From the NCBI GenBank assembly GCA_964019335.1, contig OZ025712.1, forward strand, positions 382,705 through 446,704: a DNA stretch of 64,000 nt. The letters are read 5' to 3'. Below the pieces are notes generated by a model. That model made no database searches, had not been told where the DNA came from, and saw nothing but the letters and a program-made list of their open reading frames with translations. Below, piece after piece: positions 18,746 to 28,454 of the stretch; the first letter of the stretch is position 1; every line of letters starts with the position of its first letter. A program made the translations under genes and the position numbers. Origin of the DNA: Diplonema japonicum (Eukaryota > Euglenozoa > Diplonemea > Diplonemida > Diplonemidae).

Positions 18746-18752
18746 AAGCGGC
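18680..18752 (-). tRNA. tRNA-Phe (GAA)
   Basis: 73-nt minus-strand cloverleaf. D arm GCTCAGTTGGGAGAGC, anticodon loop CTGAAGA (GAA), T arm CCTGG-TTCAATC-CCAGG, discriminator A. The innermost acceptor position is a T-T mismatch, otherwise the stem pairs with two G-U. Confidence 0.92.
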
Positions 18753-19481
18753 TACGGGATAAAATCCGCGCGTAAAATAGAAAGCTGAAGCTTGCACAGC
18801 TTAAGGTGAAGTGACACATCTGGAGACCTGCTTCACCCCCTGCTGGTGCCAAAGAAGAAACAGGGGAATTTGGGAATTAAAAGACTGGAACTACGTCTAG
18901 TCTGGTCCACACACACAAAAAGGATAAAAAGGACTATGCACCAAACCAAAAATTTTTTTATTCTGCAATTGTGAGTGACAAATAACGCAAGTCGAAAACC
19001 CAAGTTGTACCGTGCACATTGTTAACACAATGGACAATTTGCAAGATCAGGTGTGCTGGTTGGCATGCTGGTGTGTGTGCTGATCGTGTTACTGTTCCCT
19101 CCCAGGAACTCCATAAATGGTTTTAACTAACGTTGATGAAACTGAATGAACAGAGCCAAGTAACTATGAGAATGTGTCTCGGGGTTGCACTAGTGGTCGA
19201 TCGATTGCTAACCCTGAATCAGCATCAGGTCGAATTTTCACACTTCAGCCTGCTGAGTGTTAGTGACTTAGTGTGCCTTGACTCACGGCAACGTCAACCA
19301 GAAACGCATCCCTTCTGTGATGACTGAACGAGAGCGACAAATAAACAAAATAAAAATACAATAAAAAGGAAGGATTGGTGGTCATCACCACCACACTCCC
19401 ACCCGACTGGGCTGGAGTGTTGTTTTCATTCACAGACAAAAAAAAGAAGGTGGGGATGAAAGGAGGTTGGAGGGTCGGTCA
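18753..19481. other. Intergenic, nothing recognised
   Basis: AT-balanced sequence between tRNA-Phe and the H2B gene. Short open frames only; no repeat, tRNA or domain seen. Confidence 0.5.
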
Positions 19482-19907
19482 CTAGTTCTTCTTCTTCTTC
19501 TTGCTCTTCTTGTCAGAAGCCTCTCCTCCAAAGTGACCAACGGCGGTGGCGCCAGCAGCAAGGGCGTGGGTCGCAAGCTCTTTGGGAAGCTGCATCTTCA
19601 CAGCCGCCATGACAGCCTTGGAGCTCAAAGTCTTCACCTGTGCGTGGGTGGTGAGGCGCCCTGCCTCCCCAGCGAGCCTGTCGAACAGGTCCACCACAAA
19701 GGAGTTCACGATCGCCATCCCCTTCGCTGTGATCTGCACCTTGCCGCTTTTGGTGTCCTGCGTCCTCATCAGCCTGTGGATGTACATGTTGTAGCTCGTG
19801 TAGCTCGCCTTCTTCCTCCTCTTCTCACCGTCATCCTCCTTCTTCACCTTCTTTTCGTTCTTCTCTTTCTTCTGCTTCCTCGACTTCACAGGGGATGACG
19901 AATGCAT
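19482..19907 (-). CDS. Histone H2B, divergent
   Basis: 141 residues from the ATG at 19907. The histone fold is clear: YTSYNMYIHRLMRTQDTKSG (alpha 1), KGMAIVNSFVVDLFDRLAGE (alpha 2), then AGRLTTHAQVKTLSSKAVMA and QLPKELATHALAAGATAV (alpha 3/alpha C), in the order of H2B. The N-tail is Lys/Glu-rich. Unusually, the protein continues past the normal H2B end with GHFGGEASDKKSKKKKKN, a basic C-terminal tail. It pairs with H2A in the nucleosome; no H2A gene is seen in this window. Other core histones (H4, H3) lie downstream in the same orientation. Confidence 0.93.
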   Translation of the reverse strand: MHSSSPVKSRKQKKEKNEKKVKKEDDGEKRRKKASYTSYNMYIHRLMRTQDTKSGKVQITAKGMAIVNSFVVDLFDRLAGEAGRLTTHAQVKTLSSKAVMAAVKMQLPKELATHALAAGATAVGHFGGEASDKKSKKKKKN

Positions 19908-20133
19908 ATTTTCTTGAGGGTTTTTTTGTCGTGTGCTTTTCAAACTGTGGGAAAAGAAGGGTTGAAGGAGGGAGCAAGGTTAAGACGAGCATAAAAAGAA
20001 GAACTGTCGGCGCTGAGTGGCACCCCTACCTTCCTCCCCTTGTGTGGTGACACACAGGAGTCGGTAGGTTCGAGAGGGAGAGAGAGAGAGAGAGAAAAGG
20101 AGAGAAAGAAAAAAAAAAGGGTGGGTTGCCAAC

Positions 20134-20466
20134 CTACGCGACAGCGTAGAGGGTGCGGCCTTGCTTCTTCAGGGCGAAGAGGATGTCAGCGGCACGCACG
20201 GTCTTCCTCCCTGTCAGCTCCAGGAGGGTCGCGGTGTCGGCCATCACCTTGTCCACGAAGGACCTCAAGATGGTCCTCGCCTCGTCGTAGGCACTCGCTG
20301 CGATCCTCTTGCACCCACCACGCCTGGCGATCCTCCTGATGCTCCCCTTCGTGATCCCACGGCTGCTGACCTTCGTGTTCCTCTTCCCGCCAGCGCCCTT
20401 CGTCACGTTCTTCGACTTCGACGTCACCGACTTGCCCTTCGCGGAGGTCTTCCCTTGGCCGGCCAT
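20134..20466 (-). CDS. Histone H4, strongly divergent
   Basis: 110 residues from the ATG at 20466. The core is recognisable: GITKGSIRRIARRGGCKRI, then a central helix (AYDEARTILRSFVDKVMADT) and RKTVRAADILFALKKQGRTL with a YAVA end instead of YGFGG. H4 is normally one of the most conserved proteins known, so the many changes here and the altered tail (MAGQGKTSAKGKSVTSKSKN) stand out. Whether this is the main H4 or a variant cannot be decided from one copy. It lies between H2B and a mosaic repeat array. Confidence 0.93.
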   Translation of the reverse strand: MAGQGKTSAKGKSVTSKSKNVTKGAGGKRNTKVSSRGITKGSIRRIARRGGCKRIAASAYDEARTILRSFVDKVMADTATLLELTGRKTVRAADILFALKKQGRTLYAVA

Positions 20467-21969
20467 CTTTGTTAGTTCTCTTTGTTTTCTCTCTGGTAAT
20501 TTTTATGGTCTAATAGTTATGCATTTTTTTTTTCTTCGGGAAACTCAAAACTCTTGCCGGTTTTATGAGCGGGGTTCTTTTTCCCCCACCCCACTCGTTG
20601 TGATCGAGAAGTGTTATTGTTATCCGGGGCAGTCAGAGGGTCATGGCACCGTGCAGGCTTAGAAATAGTTATAACAACACATTAAATCTCAAAACACACC
20701 GGGGATCATAGGCATCCAACGAAGCACTTCTAAGACAACAAACGACGTGGGGCCCACCTAAAGGAACAGCACGCCCTGCAAGCCGTCTGTTCTTTCACAC
20801 AATAAAAACGCTCTCGGGACAGTTGAACAGGGTCACAGCACCATGCAGGCTGTGCCCATGCCTGATGAACCTTTTCTTTTTGCTATGGAGAGAAAAGTGC
20901 TCGGTTTTCAGTGTTTATTTAATCCAACTGTAATCTGTTGTATTCTCAGCGGGCCGAAGCTCTCAGACATTAAACCACAGATGATGTGTCATCACTTTTA
21001 CAGCAACACAAGAGCGAAAGTGTATTTTGGTTCCAATTATTTGTCATGATGGGTGCTTCTAAGACAACAAACGACGTGGGGCCCACCTAGAGGAACAGCA
21101 CGCCCTGCAAGCCGTCTGTTCTTTCACACAGAAAAAAACGCTCTCGGGACAGGGTAGTAGGGGGCAGAGTTTTGACCATTTGGACTGGGCTGCCTCGGGA
21201 CAGTTGAACAGGTCGTGCCCATGCCTGATGGACCCTTCAAAAATTTGAGGTGACCCATTTTGGTTCTCTTTATTTTTATTGGTATCAGTGTTTATTTAAT
21301 CCAACTGTAATCTGTTGTATTCTCAGCGGGCCGAAGCTCTCAGACATTAAACCACAGATGATGTGTCATCACTTTTATAGCGACACGAGAGCGAAAGTGC
21401 ATTTTGGTTCCAATTATTTGTCATGATGGGTGCTTCTAAGACAACAAACGACGTGGGGCCCACCTAAAGGAACAGCACGCCCTGCAAGCCGTCTGTTCTT
21501 TCACACAGAAAAAACGCTCTCAGGACAGTTGAACAGGCAGGTCTATGGTCCTCATGAGAAGACACCCCAGAGTCACGGCGAATTGTTTGTTTCAGTGTTT
21601 ATTTAATCCAACTGTAATCTGCTGTATTCTCAGCGGGCCGAAGCTCTCAGACATTAAACCACAGATGATGTGTCATCACTTTACATTCCTGTCAATGCAT
21701 CCAACAAAACACTTCTAAGACAACAAACGACGTGGGGCCCACCTAAAGGAACAGCACGCCCTGCAAGCCGTCTGTAGTTACAGGGGCAGAGTTTTGGTTT
21801 TGACCATTTGGACTGGGCTGCCTCGGGACAGTTGAACAGGTCGTGCCCATGCCTGATGGACCTTTCGAAGATTTGAGGGGGGGTTCCTACTTCGATCATT
21901 TGGACATTTGGACCGGGCCAGTTGAGCAGGCTGTGTCCATGCTAAATGCCAAAGGCCTTTCAAGAGGGT

Positions 21970-22006
<37 letters not shown>

Positions 22007-22316
22007 CACCCGCACCTTTTGAACAGGAAAAAAAAAAAAAAAAAAAGAACTACTATTTGTTTCAGTGTTTATTTAATCCAACTGTAATCTGTTGTATTCT
22101 CAGCGGGCCGAAGCTCTCAGACATTAAACCACAGATGATGTGTCATCAGGTACAATAAACGGGCAGCGAGGCGGAGAACAAAACAAAAAAGCAAAAAAAA
22201 GAATAGTACAGTATGGAACACAATAAGGTGGGGGGGGGGGTATCGAAAAAGAGAGGGCAAGATAAAACGAGAGGGGATTGCAGCATTTTTTTTTCTCTCC
22301 TTAATGGAATCTGAAC
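20467..22316. repeat. Mosaic repeat array between H4 and H3
   Basis: Three block types recur in mixed order. Block A (~90 bp; CAGTGTTTATTTAATCC to GTGTCATCA) is at 20909-20999, 21286-21377, 21593-21682 and 22063-22148. Block B (~97 bp; CTTCTAAGACAACAAACG to GGGACAG, with the palindrome GTGGGGCCCAC) is at 20727-20830, 21056-21152, 21433-21528 and, cut short, 21712-21775. Block C (TTTGGACTGGGC.. GACAGTTGAACAGG ..CATGCCTGATG) recurs in partial form. Blocks A and B are nearly identical between copies whereas the spacers are not, which suggests that the blocks are the functional part. No coding sequence is evident. Confidence 0.75.
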
Positions 22317-22745
22317 TTATTTCCCTTGCTGCTCGCCACGGATGCGCCTGGCGATGTTGAGATCGAGGTGGTTGAGCGTTTGCTTCTTCCTGTGGATCTG
22401 CATCATGACTGCCGCCTGGAAGAGCCCTACCATGTAGCTCTCTGTAGCTTCCTGAACCGCTTCTAGAGCCGATGGCTTGAAGGACAGGCCTGTTTTGTAA
22501 TTGTTCATAGTCTCTCTCACCAGCCTCTGGAAAGGCGCCTTTTGCAGCAGCAGCTTCGAAGTCTTTTGCAGCTTGAAAATCTCGCGCAGCGCAACGGTCC
22601 CAGGCCTCCACCTCCTCTTCGCCTCACTGTCGTTCTTCTTGGACTTCTTCTCCTTCTTATCCTTTGCTTTCTTACTCTTCCTCGTTATCTCTCCTTTAGG
22701 GGGCCGCCCCCCCGATGACTTCAAACCAGCTGAAGATCGTGGCAT
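22317..22745 (-). CDS. Histone H3, strongly divergent
   Basis: 142 residues from the ATG at 22745. RWRPGTVALREIFKLQKTSK and KAPFQRLVRETMNNYKTGLS and EATESYMVGLFQAAVMMQIH and LDLNIARRIRGEQQ mark the H3 fold in full. The N-tail (MPRSSAGLKSSGGRPPKGEI and a Lys-rich run) lacks the universal ARTKQTARKS and so lacks the usual Lys4 and Lys9 contexts. No CENP-A-like long loop 1 is visible, so I read it as a divergent canonical or replacement H3 and not as a clear centromeric variant. Confidence 0.92.
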   Translation of the reverse strand: MPRSSAGLKSSGGRPPKGEITRKSKKAKDKKEKKSKKNDSEAKRRWRPGTVALREIFKLQKTSKLLLQKAPFQRLVRETMNNYKTGLSFKPSALEAVQEATESYMVGLFQAAVMMQIHRKKQTLNHLDLNIARRIRGEQQGK

Positions 22746-23268
22746 TTAAATATATGTGTGTGTTGTGTGTTGCAAGCAATATGACTGCAGAGGAGTGGGT
22801 TATTTGAGACGCAGAAAAGAGAAGCAGGAAAAAAAAAAGAAAAAAAGAAAAAAGAAGGGGAAACGTTCGAAGGGGGGGGGGGGGGTTCCTCGTCCTTTAT
22901 TATTATTATTATTTTATTCAGAGGATCTTCTGGATGAGGAAAGGAAGAGGAGAAGGAGAAACGAAGGGGGGGGTGGGGGTGGGGGGAATAACACTTGAAA
23001 ATAACCACACGTTGACACGTAGATGGAACGCAGCAGAAGAGGGTGCTTGCGACCGTTTGGGGGGTTCAGGTAAAAAAAAATTTTTTTTTCCCTCCAGAAC
23101 TGCCGTAAATAAAAAATGGAAGGGAGAACCAAAAAAAATACTGGATTGCCTATTTCCTGTCACACAAAAAGAAAAGGAGAAAACAAATGGATTTCCCCAT
23201 TTTTATGCAACCTGTGCAAATGGCATAAAGTCAGGATTTTTCTTTATTTTCACAAAAGAAACAGCAGC
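22746..23268. other. Intergenic, simple repeats
   Basis: Purine-rich and G-rich runs (22833-22885, 22960-22985) and a TTA/ATT microsatellite near 22900. No gene seen. Confidence 0.5.
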
Positions 23269-24903
23269 TCACTTTGTGCAGGTCTTCTTGACCACGGCGA
23301 GCATCCTGTCGAAGGCGGGGGTGCCAAGACCAGTGGAGGCATCCCAGCCCTTGATGGCGGACCACCCGGCCTTGGAGTTCTCGCCGATGGCGTTGGTACC
23401 TTTCACGACGTCAGTGAACATGGAAGGGTTCTGGTAGAAGAGGGGGTTCAGGAAACCGAGGGTCTTACCGCTCTGCGCAAGGCACACCTCGTTCAAGAGG
23501 GTCATGAGAGCAGCGAAGGAAGGGGAGGAACAAGAGGTACCACCGACGGCGATAGCGATCCCGTGGTCAATGACTGTGAAGGACTCACCAAGAGCCGACA
23601 CATCGGGGGACCCACGGCCCGTCGCGAACTGTGCGTTCGGCTTCGTGACCGTTGCAAGGTAGCCGCTCACGTCGGCCGCCTGGTAAGTGGGGACAGAGGT
23701 GAAGTCGTACGAAAAGCCACCGCCCGAACCGAACTGAGTGGTGGCCTCCTCTTCTCCAGAGCTCCCCGACACGAAGAAGGTTGCCCCGACAGCAGTGCAG
23801 GTCGGGATGGATGCAGGGAAGGACGGCGACAGCTTCCCCCCGTTGCTTCCCTGACGTGTTTCCCCACCACTGCCGTCATCACCAGAGGAGATCATCACGC
23901 TGATCCCCATCGTCCCCATCTTCTGAACGTCCTGCGCGAAACGCTGCACCAACGCCGACGAGCACATCCCGATCTTCTGCGACCCGTAGCTGATGCTGAT
24001 GACCGACGGGTGCACAGCAGACCCTGTCACGTTTGCCCCGAACACCGTCAGGTCCGAGCAGAAGTCGATGTTGGGGTACGAGTACACCCATGTCGTTGCC
24101 GTCTCGCTCAGGGACATGATGTACTCTGTGTCCAGCATCGACTCCACTCCAGGCTTCTGCTTGTTCTCGCCGATAAACTTCGAGATCACGCAGTCCGCAC
24201 CCCCGTCGTACTTCTTGCAGAAGTCCGCCAAGTCCTTGGAGTCCACATACTGCCCCTGGAACTGTGCAATTGCCTGGATGTTCGTGTGCCCGGACTTTGC
24301 CACCTGCGACACGTTGTATGTGTCCCTGAAGAACTTCGGCGTCACCACCCCAGCACCTTCCCCAAGGGAAATCTTACGGGGCTCAAGAGGGAACCCGTGG
24401 AATCCGGTGAAGGTGTCCACTGCGCTCGCCACCTCGGCAGGTACCATCACCCCACTCGTGAGCCTGTAGATCTTGGACCCGGACGCAGCGTGCTCGAAGG
24501 TTTCGAAGTCGCCGTTTGCCATCTTGCTCAGTGTCGCCAGGGAAGCCACACCCGTGATGTAGTCGCCGTGGGGGTGCTCGAACTGCACTGCAACTCCGTG
24601 CTCCGCAAGCCACTCCTTCACCACCTTCGAGTCGCTTGCCGCGGGGCGTACCAACTCTCCCATTTCCTCGTAGGACGGGTACTCCAGATACTTTGCCTCA
24701 CGCGGGTCAGACACGTCCCTGCTCAGCGCCTCCAGGGCCTTTACATTCTGCCTCTTCACTCCTACGTTCACTCGAAACATCGCTCCGGACGCGGGTTCCT
24801 CATTCGTCTTCCTCCACCCAGCAGGTATCGTCGATGGCTCATGCAGCGCAACCAGATTGGCTGCAGCACTTGCCACAATGGCAGACAGCAGGGCAGCACG
24901 CAT
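23269..24903 (-). CDS. Sedolisin (S53) protease, tripeptidyl-peptidase I-like
   Basis: 544 residues with a signal peptide (MRAALLSAIVASAAANLVAL), a pro-domain (about 25-180) and an S53 catalytic domain. Catalytic residues fit the family: Glu254 and Asp258 in GVESMLDTEY, oxyanion Asp342 in SSGDDGS, and Ser457 in GGTSCSSPSFAAL. Calcium ligands are expected at FTDVVKG (Asp498) and GWDASTGLGTP (Asp521). The enzyme should be an acid serine-carboxyl peptidase, made as a zymogen and active in lysosome-like or digestive vacuoles, or secreted. Single exon. The Cys after the catalytic Ser replaces the more usual Ala. Confidence 0.93.
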   Translation of the reverse strand: MRAALLSAIVASAAANLVALHEPSTIPAGWRKTNEEPASGAMFRVNVGVKRQNVKALEALSRDVSDPREAKYLEYPSYEEMGELVRPAASDSKVVKEWLAEHGVAVQFEHPHGDYITGVASLATLSKMANGDFETFEHAASGSKIYRLTSGVMVPAEVASAVDTFTGFHGFPLEPRKISLGEGAGVVTPKFFRDTYNVSQVAKSGHTNIQAIAQFQGQYVDSKDLADFCKKYDGGADCVISKFIGENKQKPGVESMLDTEYIMSLSETATTWVYSYPNIDFCSDLTVFGANVTGSAVHPSVISISYGSQKIGMCSSALVQRFAQDVQKMGTMGISVMISSGDDGSGGETRQGSNGGKLSPSFPASIPTCTAVGATFFVSGSSGEEEATTQFGSGGGFSYDFTSVPTYQAADVSGYLATVTKPNAQFATGRGSPDVSALGESFTVIDHGIAIAVGGTSCSSPSFAALMTLLNEVCLAQSGKTLGFLNPLFYQNPSMFTDVVKGTNAIGENSKAGWSAIKGWDASTGLGTPAFDRMLAVVKKTCTK

Positions 24904-25220
24904 ATTCTTGTCTTGTCTTCTATTTGGAAGTAAACACCGTCAAACTGGCAAACTGCTGTGCTAGAAAAAGAAAAGAAAATGAAAAGAAAAGGGAATTAAT
25001 CAAATTCTGAAAAAAAAGAAAATAAGGGAGGAGGTTAAGTGAAATAAACTAAAACCAATAAAATAAAAAACCACGGCTACATTGCGCAGAGGGCCGTATT
25101 TGAAGCTAAGTGAGCTAGCTACTTGATGTTCGCGCATCGAGAGTAGAGAGGAATGAAGACGAGAAGCACTTTCTAAAAGAAAGCTGGAAAGGAGGGGCAA
25201 ATTGATGTACTTGCAGGATC
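24904..25220. other. Spacer between sedolisin and HSP70 genes
   Basis: 317 bp, AT-rich, purine-rich runs around 24960-25030; nothing recognised. Confidence 0.5.
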
Positions 25221-27287
25221 TTAATCAACCTCCTCGACCTGGGGCCCGGCCCCGGCACCTGCACCAGCACCAGCACCGGGCATGCCACCCGGCATACCGC
25301 CCATACCCTCGGGCATGCCACCAGCACCACCCTGCTGCTCGTACATCTTCTTCACGATGGGGGAGCAGATACCCTCAAGCTCCTTCATCCTGCTCTCGTA
25401 CTCCTCCTTCGAGGCCTGTGGTTTTGTGTTGTGTTGTGTTGTGTTGTGTTGTGTTGTGTTATGTCTCATACCTCCTGGGAGTTGTCGAGCCACTTGATGG
25501 CCTCCTCGCAGGCGTCGTTGACCTTCTTCTTCTCGTCCTCACCCATGAGGGCACCAGTCTTCTCGTCGTTGATGGTGTTCTTCATGGAGTAGGCGTAGTT
25601 CTCAAGACCGTTCTTCGCCTCGATGCGCTCCTTTGCCAGCTTGTCCGACTCGGCGTACTTCTCGGCGTCCTTGCACATGGCGTCGATCTCAGCCTGCGAC
25701 AACCTGCCCTTGTCGTTGGTGATGGTCACCTGCGACTTCTTCCCGGTGGTCTTGTCCTCAGCAGACACGTTCATGATACCGTTGGCGTCCACGTCGAAGG
25801 TCACCTCGATCTGGGGCACACCACGGGGAGCAGGGGGGATCCCAGACAGGTCGAAGGTTCCGAGCTGGTGGCAGTCCTTGGTCATCGCCCTCTCACCCTC
25901 GAACACCTGTGTTTTGTCATTATTTTCTTCTTCTTCTTCTTCTTCTTCTCTTTCTTCATACCTGGATGTGCACACCGGGCTGGTTGTCGCTGTAGGTGGA
26001 GAAGACCTGGCTCTTCTTGGTGGGGATGGTGGTGTTCCTCTTGATGAGGGAGGTCATCACACCACCAGCGGTCTCGATACCGCAGGTCAGGGGGGTCACG
26101 TCAAGGAGAAGGATCTGCTCGGTCTGCTTGGACTGTCCACCAGTCAGGACGAAGGCCTGGACGGCGGCCCCGAAGGCGACGGCCTCGTCGGGGTTGATCG
26201 ACTTGTTCAGCTCCTTTCCACCGAAGAAGTCGCTCACCATGCCCTGGATCTTGGGGATACGGGTGGACCCACCGACAAGCACAACCTCGTGGATGGACCT
26301 CTTGTCCATCTTGGCGTCACCGAGCACCTGCTCAACGGGGCGCAGGCACGAACGGAAGAGGTCCGCGCACAGCTCCTCGAACCTGGCCCTGGTGATGGAG
26401 GTGTAGAAGTCAATACCCTCGAAGAGGGAGTCGATCTCAATGCTGGTCTGGGCGGCCGAGGAGAGAGCCCTCTTGGCCCTCTCGCAAGCAGTCCTCAACC
26501 TCCTGAGGGCCCTCTGGTTCACGGTAAGGTCCTTCTTGTTCTTCCTCTTGAACTCCTCAACGAAGTGGTTCACCATCCTGTTGTCGAAGTCCTCTCCACC
26601 CAAGTGGGTGTCACCAGCGGTCGCCTTCACCTCGAAGATCCCACCGTCGATGGTGAGGAGGGTCACATCGAAGGTACCACCACCAAGGTCGAAGATGAGG
26701 ATGTTCTGCTCCGCCTCGTCCGCCTTGTCAAGACCGTAGGCGATGGCAGCCGCCGTGGGCTCGTTGATGATACGGAGAACCTCCATCCCGGAGATGGTAC
26801 CGGCGTCCTTGGTGGCCTGACGCTGCGAGTCGTTGAAGTAGGCGGGGACAGTCACGACGGACTTCTTGATCTCCTTTCCGAGGAAGGCCTCAGCGGTCTC
26901 CTTCATCTTGACGAGGATCATGGCGGAGATCTCCTCAGGCATGAACTGCTTCTCCTCACCCATGTACTGCACCTGGATCAGGGGCTTCCCGTCAGCCTTG
27001 GCCACCACCTTGAAGGGCCAGTGCTTCATGTCGCTCTGCACCGACGAGTCCTGGAGCTTCCTCCCGATCAACCTCTTCGCGTCGAACACGGTGTTCGTGG
27101 GGTTCATCGCCACCTGGTTCTTCGCGGCGTCACCGATCAGACGCTCGCTGTCAGTGAAGGCCACGTACGAGGGGGTGGTCCTGTTCCCCTGGTCGTTCGC
27201 GATGATCTCCACACGCTCATTCTGCCACACACCCACGCACGAGTAGGTCGTTCCCAAATCGATACCGATGGCTCCGTCGTAAGACAT
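25221..27287 (-). CDS. HSP70: Cytosolic HSP70, copy 1, three exons
   Basis: ATP-dependent chaperone of 651 residues. Exons 27287-25962, 25906-25472 and 25415-25221; introns 25907-25961 (55 nt) and 25416-25471 (56 nt), both starting GTATGA and ending ACAG, both phase 0. The nucleotide-binding domain starts [15 protein letters not shown] and includes [14 protein letters not shown]. The substrate domain follows ([17 protein letters not shown]), and the C-terminus is a GGMP/GAGA-rich tail ending EEVD, the cytosolic co-chaperone (TPR) docking motif. Intron 2 is a pure ACAAC-type pentamer repeat. The long open frame on the opposite strand is the well known antisense artefact of HSP70 codon use. Confidence 0.97.
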
Positions 27288-28454
27288 GATAAAAAGTAGG
27301 TTTTTTTTTTGATGAAACTAAGAAAGCAAATGAATAGCTGTGTGGGTGTGATTAATAGTTAGGTATGCTTCTAAATAGGGCAACCCCAACCCCGTCATGT
27401 TTTGCGTGAGAATTAGGAATTTCGCCAGATCAAAGGTCACAGAAAAAAAAAAATACCGGAAATCGAGGGAAATATCGATAAAAATGGGGTCAAAAAATAC
27501 GATGCCTCCTTGTACTCCTATAGCACACAAGCTCGTCTGTAAGAATTCGATAAAGTTTCAGTGCACAGGACTATATCGCATTCTATTGACCTCTGGTGTT
27601 CTCTTCTCGTGCTCGTGCACCCTTACGTGGAGTGTCCACTGTGCTCTGTCATCTCTGTCGTCCCCACACAAAAAGAAACCAGTCCAGCCCCTTAAGCATC
27701 AGCAGAAAATCGGAATCACAATAAATACGATAACCATGAAGGAAAGGGGGGGTATTAACTAAAAGAGAAAAAAAAAAGGAGGTAAGGGTGGGTGATTAAA
27801 CTATAACCTATACGAGAGGAGAATAAATAAATAAGTAAATAAGGCTTTCTTCTTCTGTTCTTTTTGATTTTTTTTTCTTAAATTCTTAATTTTTTTTTAA
27901 AAAAAAACACAGCATAAAATATAGGATGGAAGAAAAAAGGGGGGGAAAGAGTATCGTGGGGCTAAAAAAAAAAAAAGAAACCACTAGCATTTTTTTTTCT
28001 TCCTGAAAAAAAAAAATATTCTAAAAGAGAAAAAAAAAAGTTGCAGACACAACCAACACTTTTTTTTTTTCTTCTTTGATTCCTTTTTCTTCTTCTTCTA
28101 TTTATTTTTTGTCTTTTCTCTCTTTCTCTTTCTTTTCGGTTTTTTTTTTTTTTTTTTTTCTCTTTTTTTTCTTCTAATTTTTTTTCCTTCTACATATTTC
28201 TTGTTGTCCTTGATGTAGGTATTTTTTTCTTCGTTTTTTTTTTTTTTTTCAAATCTCATTCCCTTTAGTCATTACAGCAGGAACGATGACAGCTGAAAAA
28301 AAAACAATAAAATAATATAAGAAATAATTTTTAAAAAAAAAAGGAATGGAAGTTAAAAACAAGGATACATCTCAGATTGAAGACAGGAAACACTTTCTAA
28401 AGAGGAGAGGGAAATAGAAACAAAGCACTATTCCTCTCTATCCCTTATGTCGTC
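27288..28454. other. Spacer between the two HSP70 genes
   Basis: About 1.2 kb, AT-rich with poly-A and poly-T runs between 27880 and 28260. About 65 bp directly upstream of the copy 1 start is the same as upstream of copy 2; identity ends near 27352. No other gene seen. Confidence 0.6.

Noticed and set aside
20909-22148. Block A as U2/U6 snRNA or C/D snoRNA
   Set aside because: The minus strand has TGATGA and CTGA-like boxes and a U6-like CTTCGG, but no ACAGAGA box, no branch-recognition sequence and no proper box spacing or terminal stem.
23116-24933. 605-residue plus-strand frame opposite the sedolisin gene
   Set aside because: The minus strand has signal peptide and all catalytic motifs; the plus product is Arg/His/Leu-rich shadow translation.
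25623-27299. 558-residue plus-strand frame opposite HSP70 (and its copy at 28857-30533)
   Set aside because: Long antisense frames opposite HSP70 are a known result of its codon bias; the minus strand encodes a full HSP70 and the plus product matches no domain.
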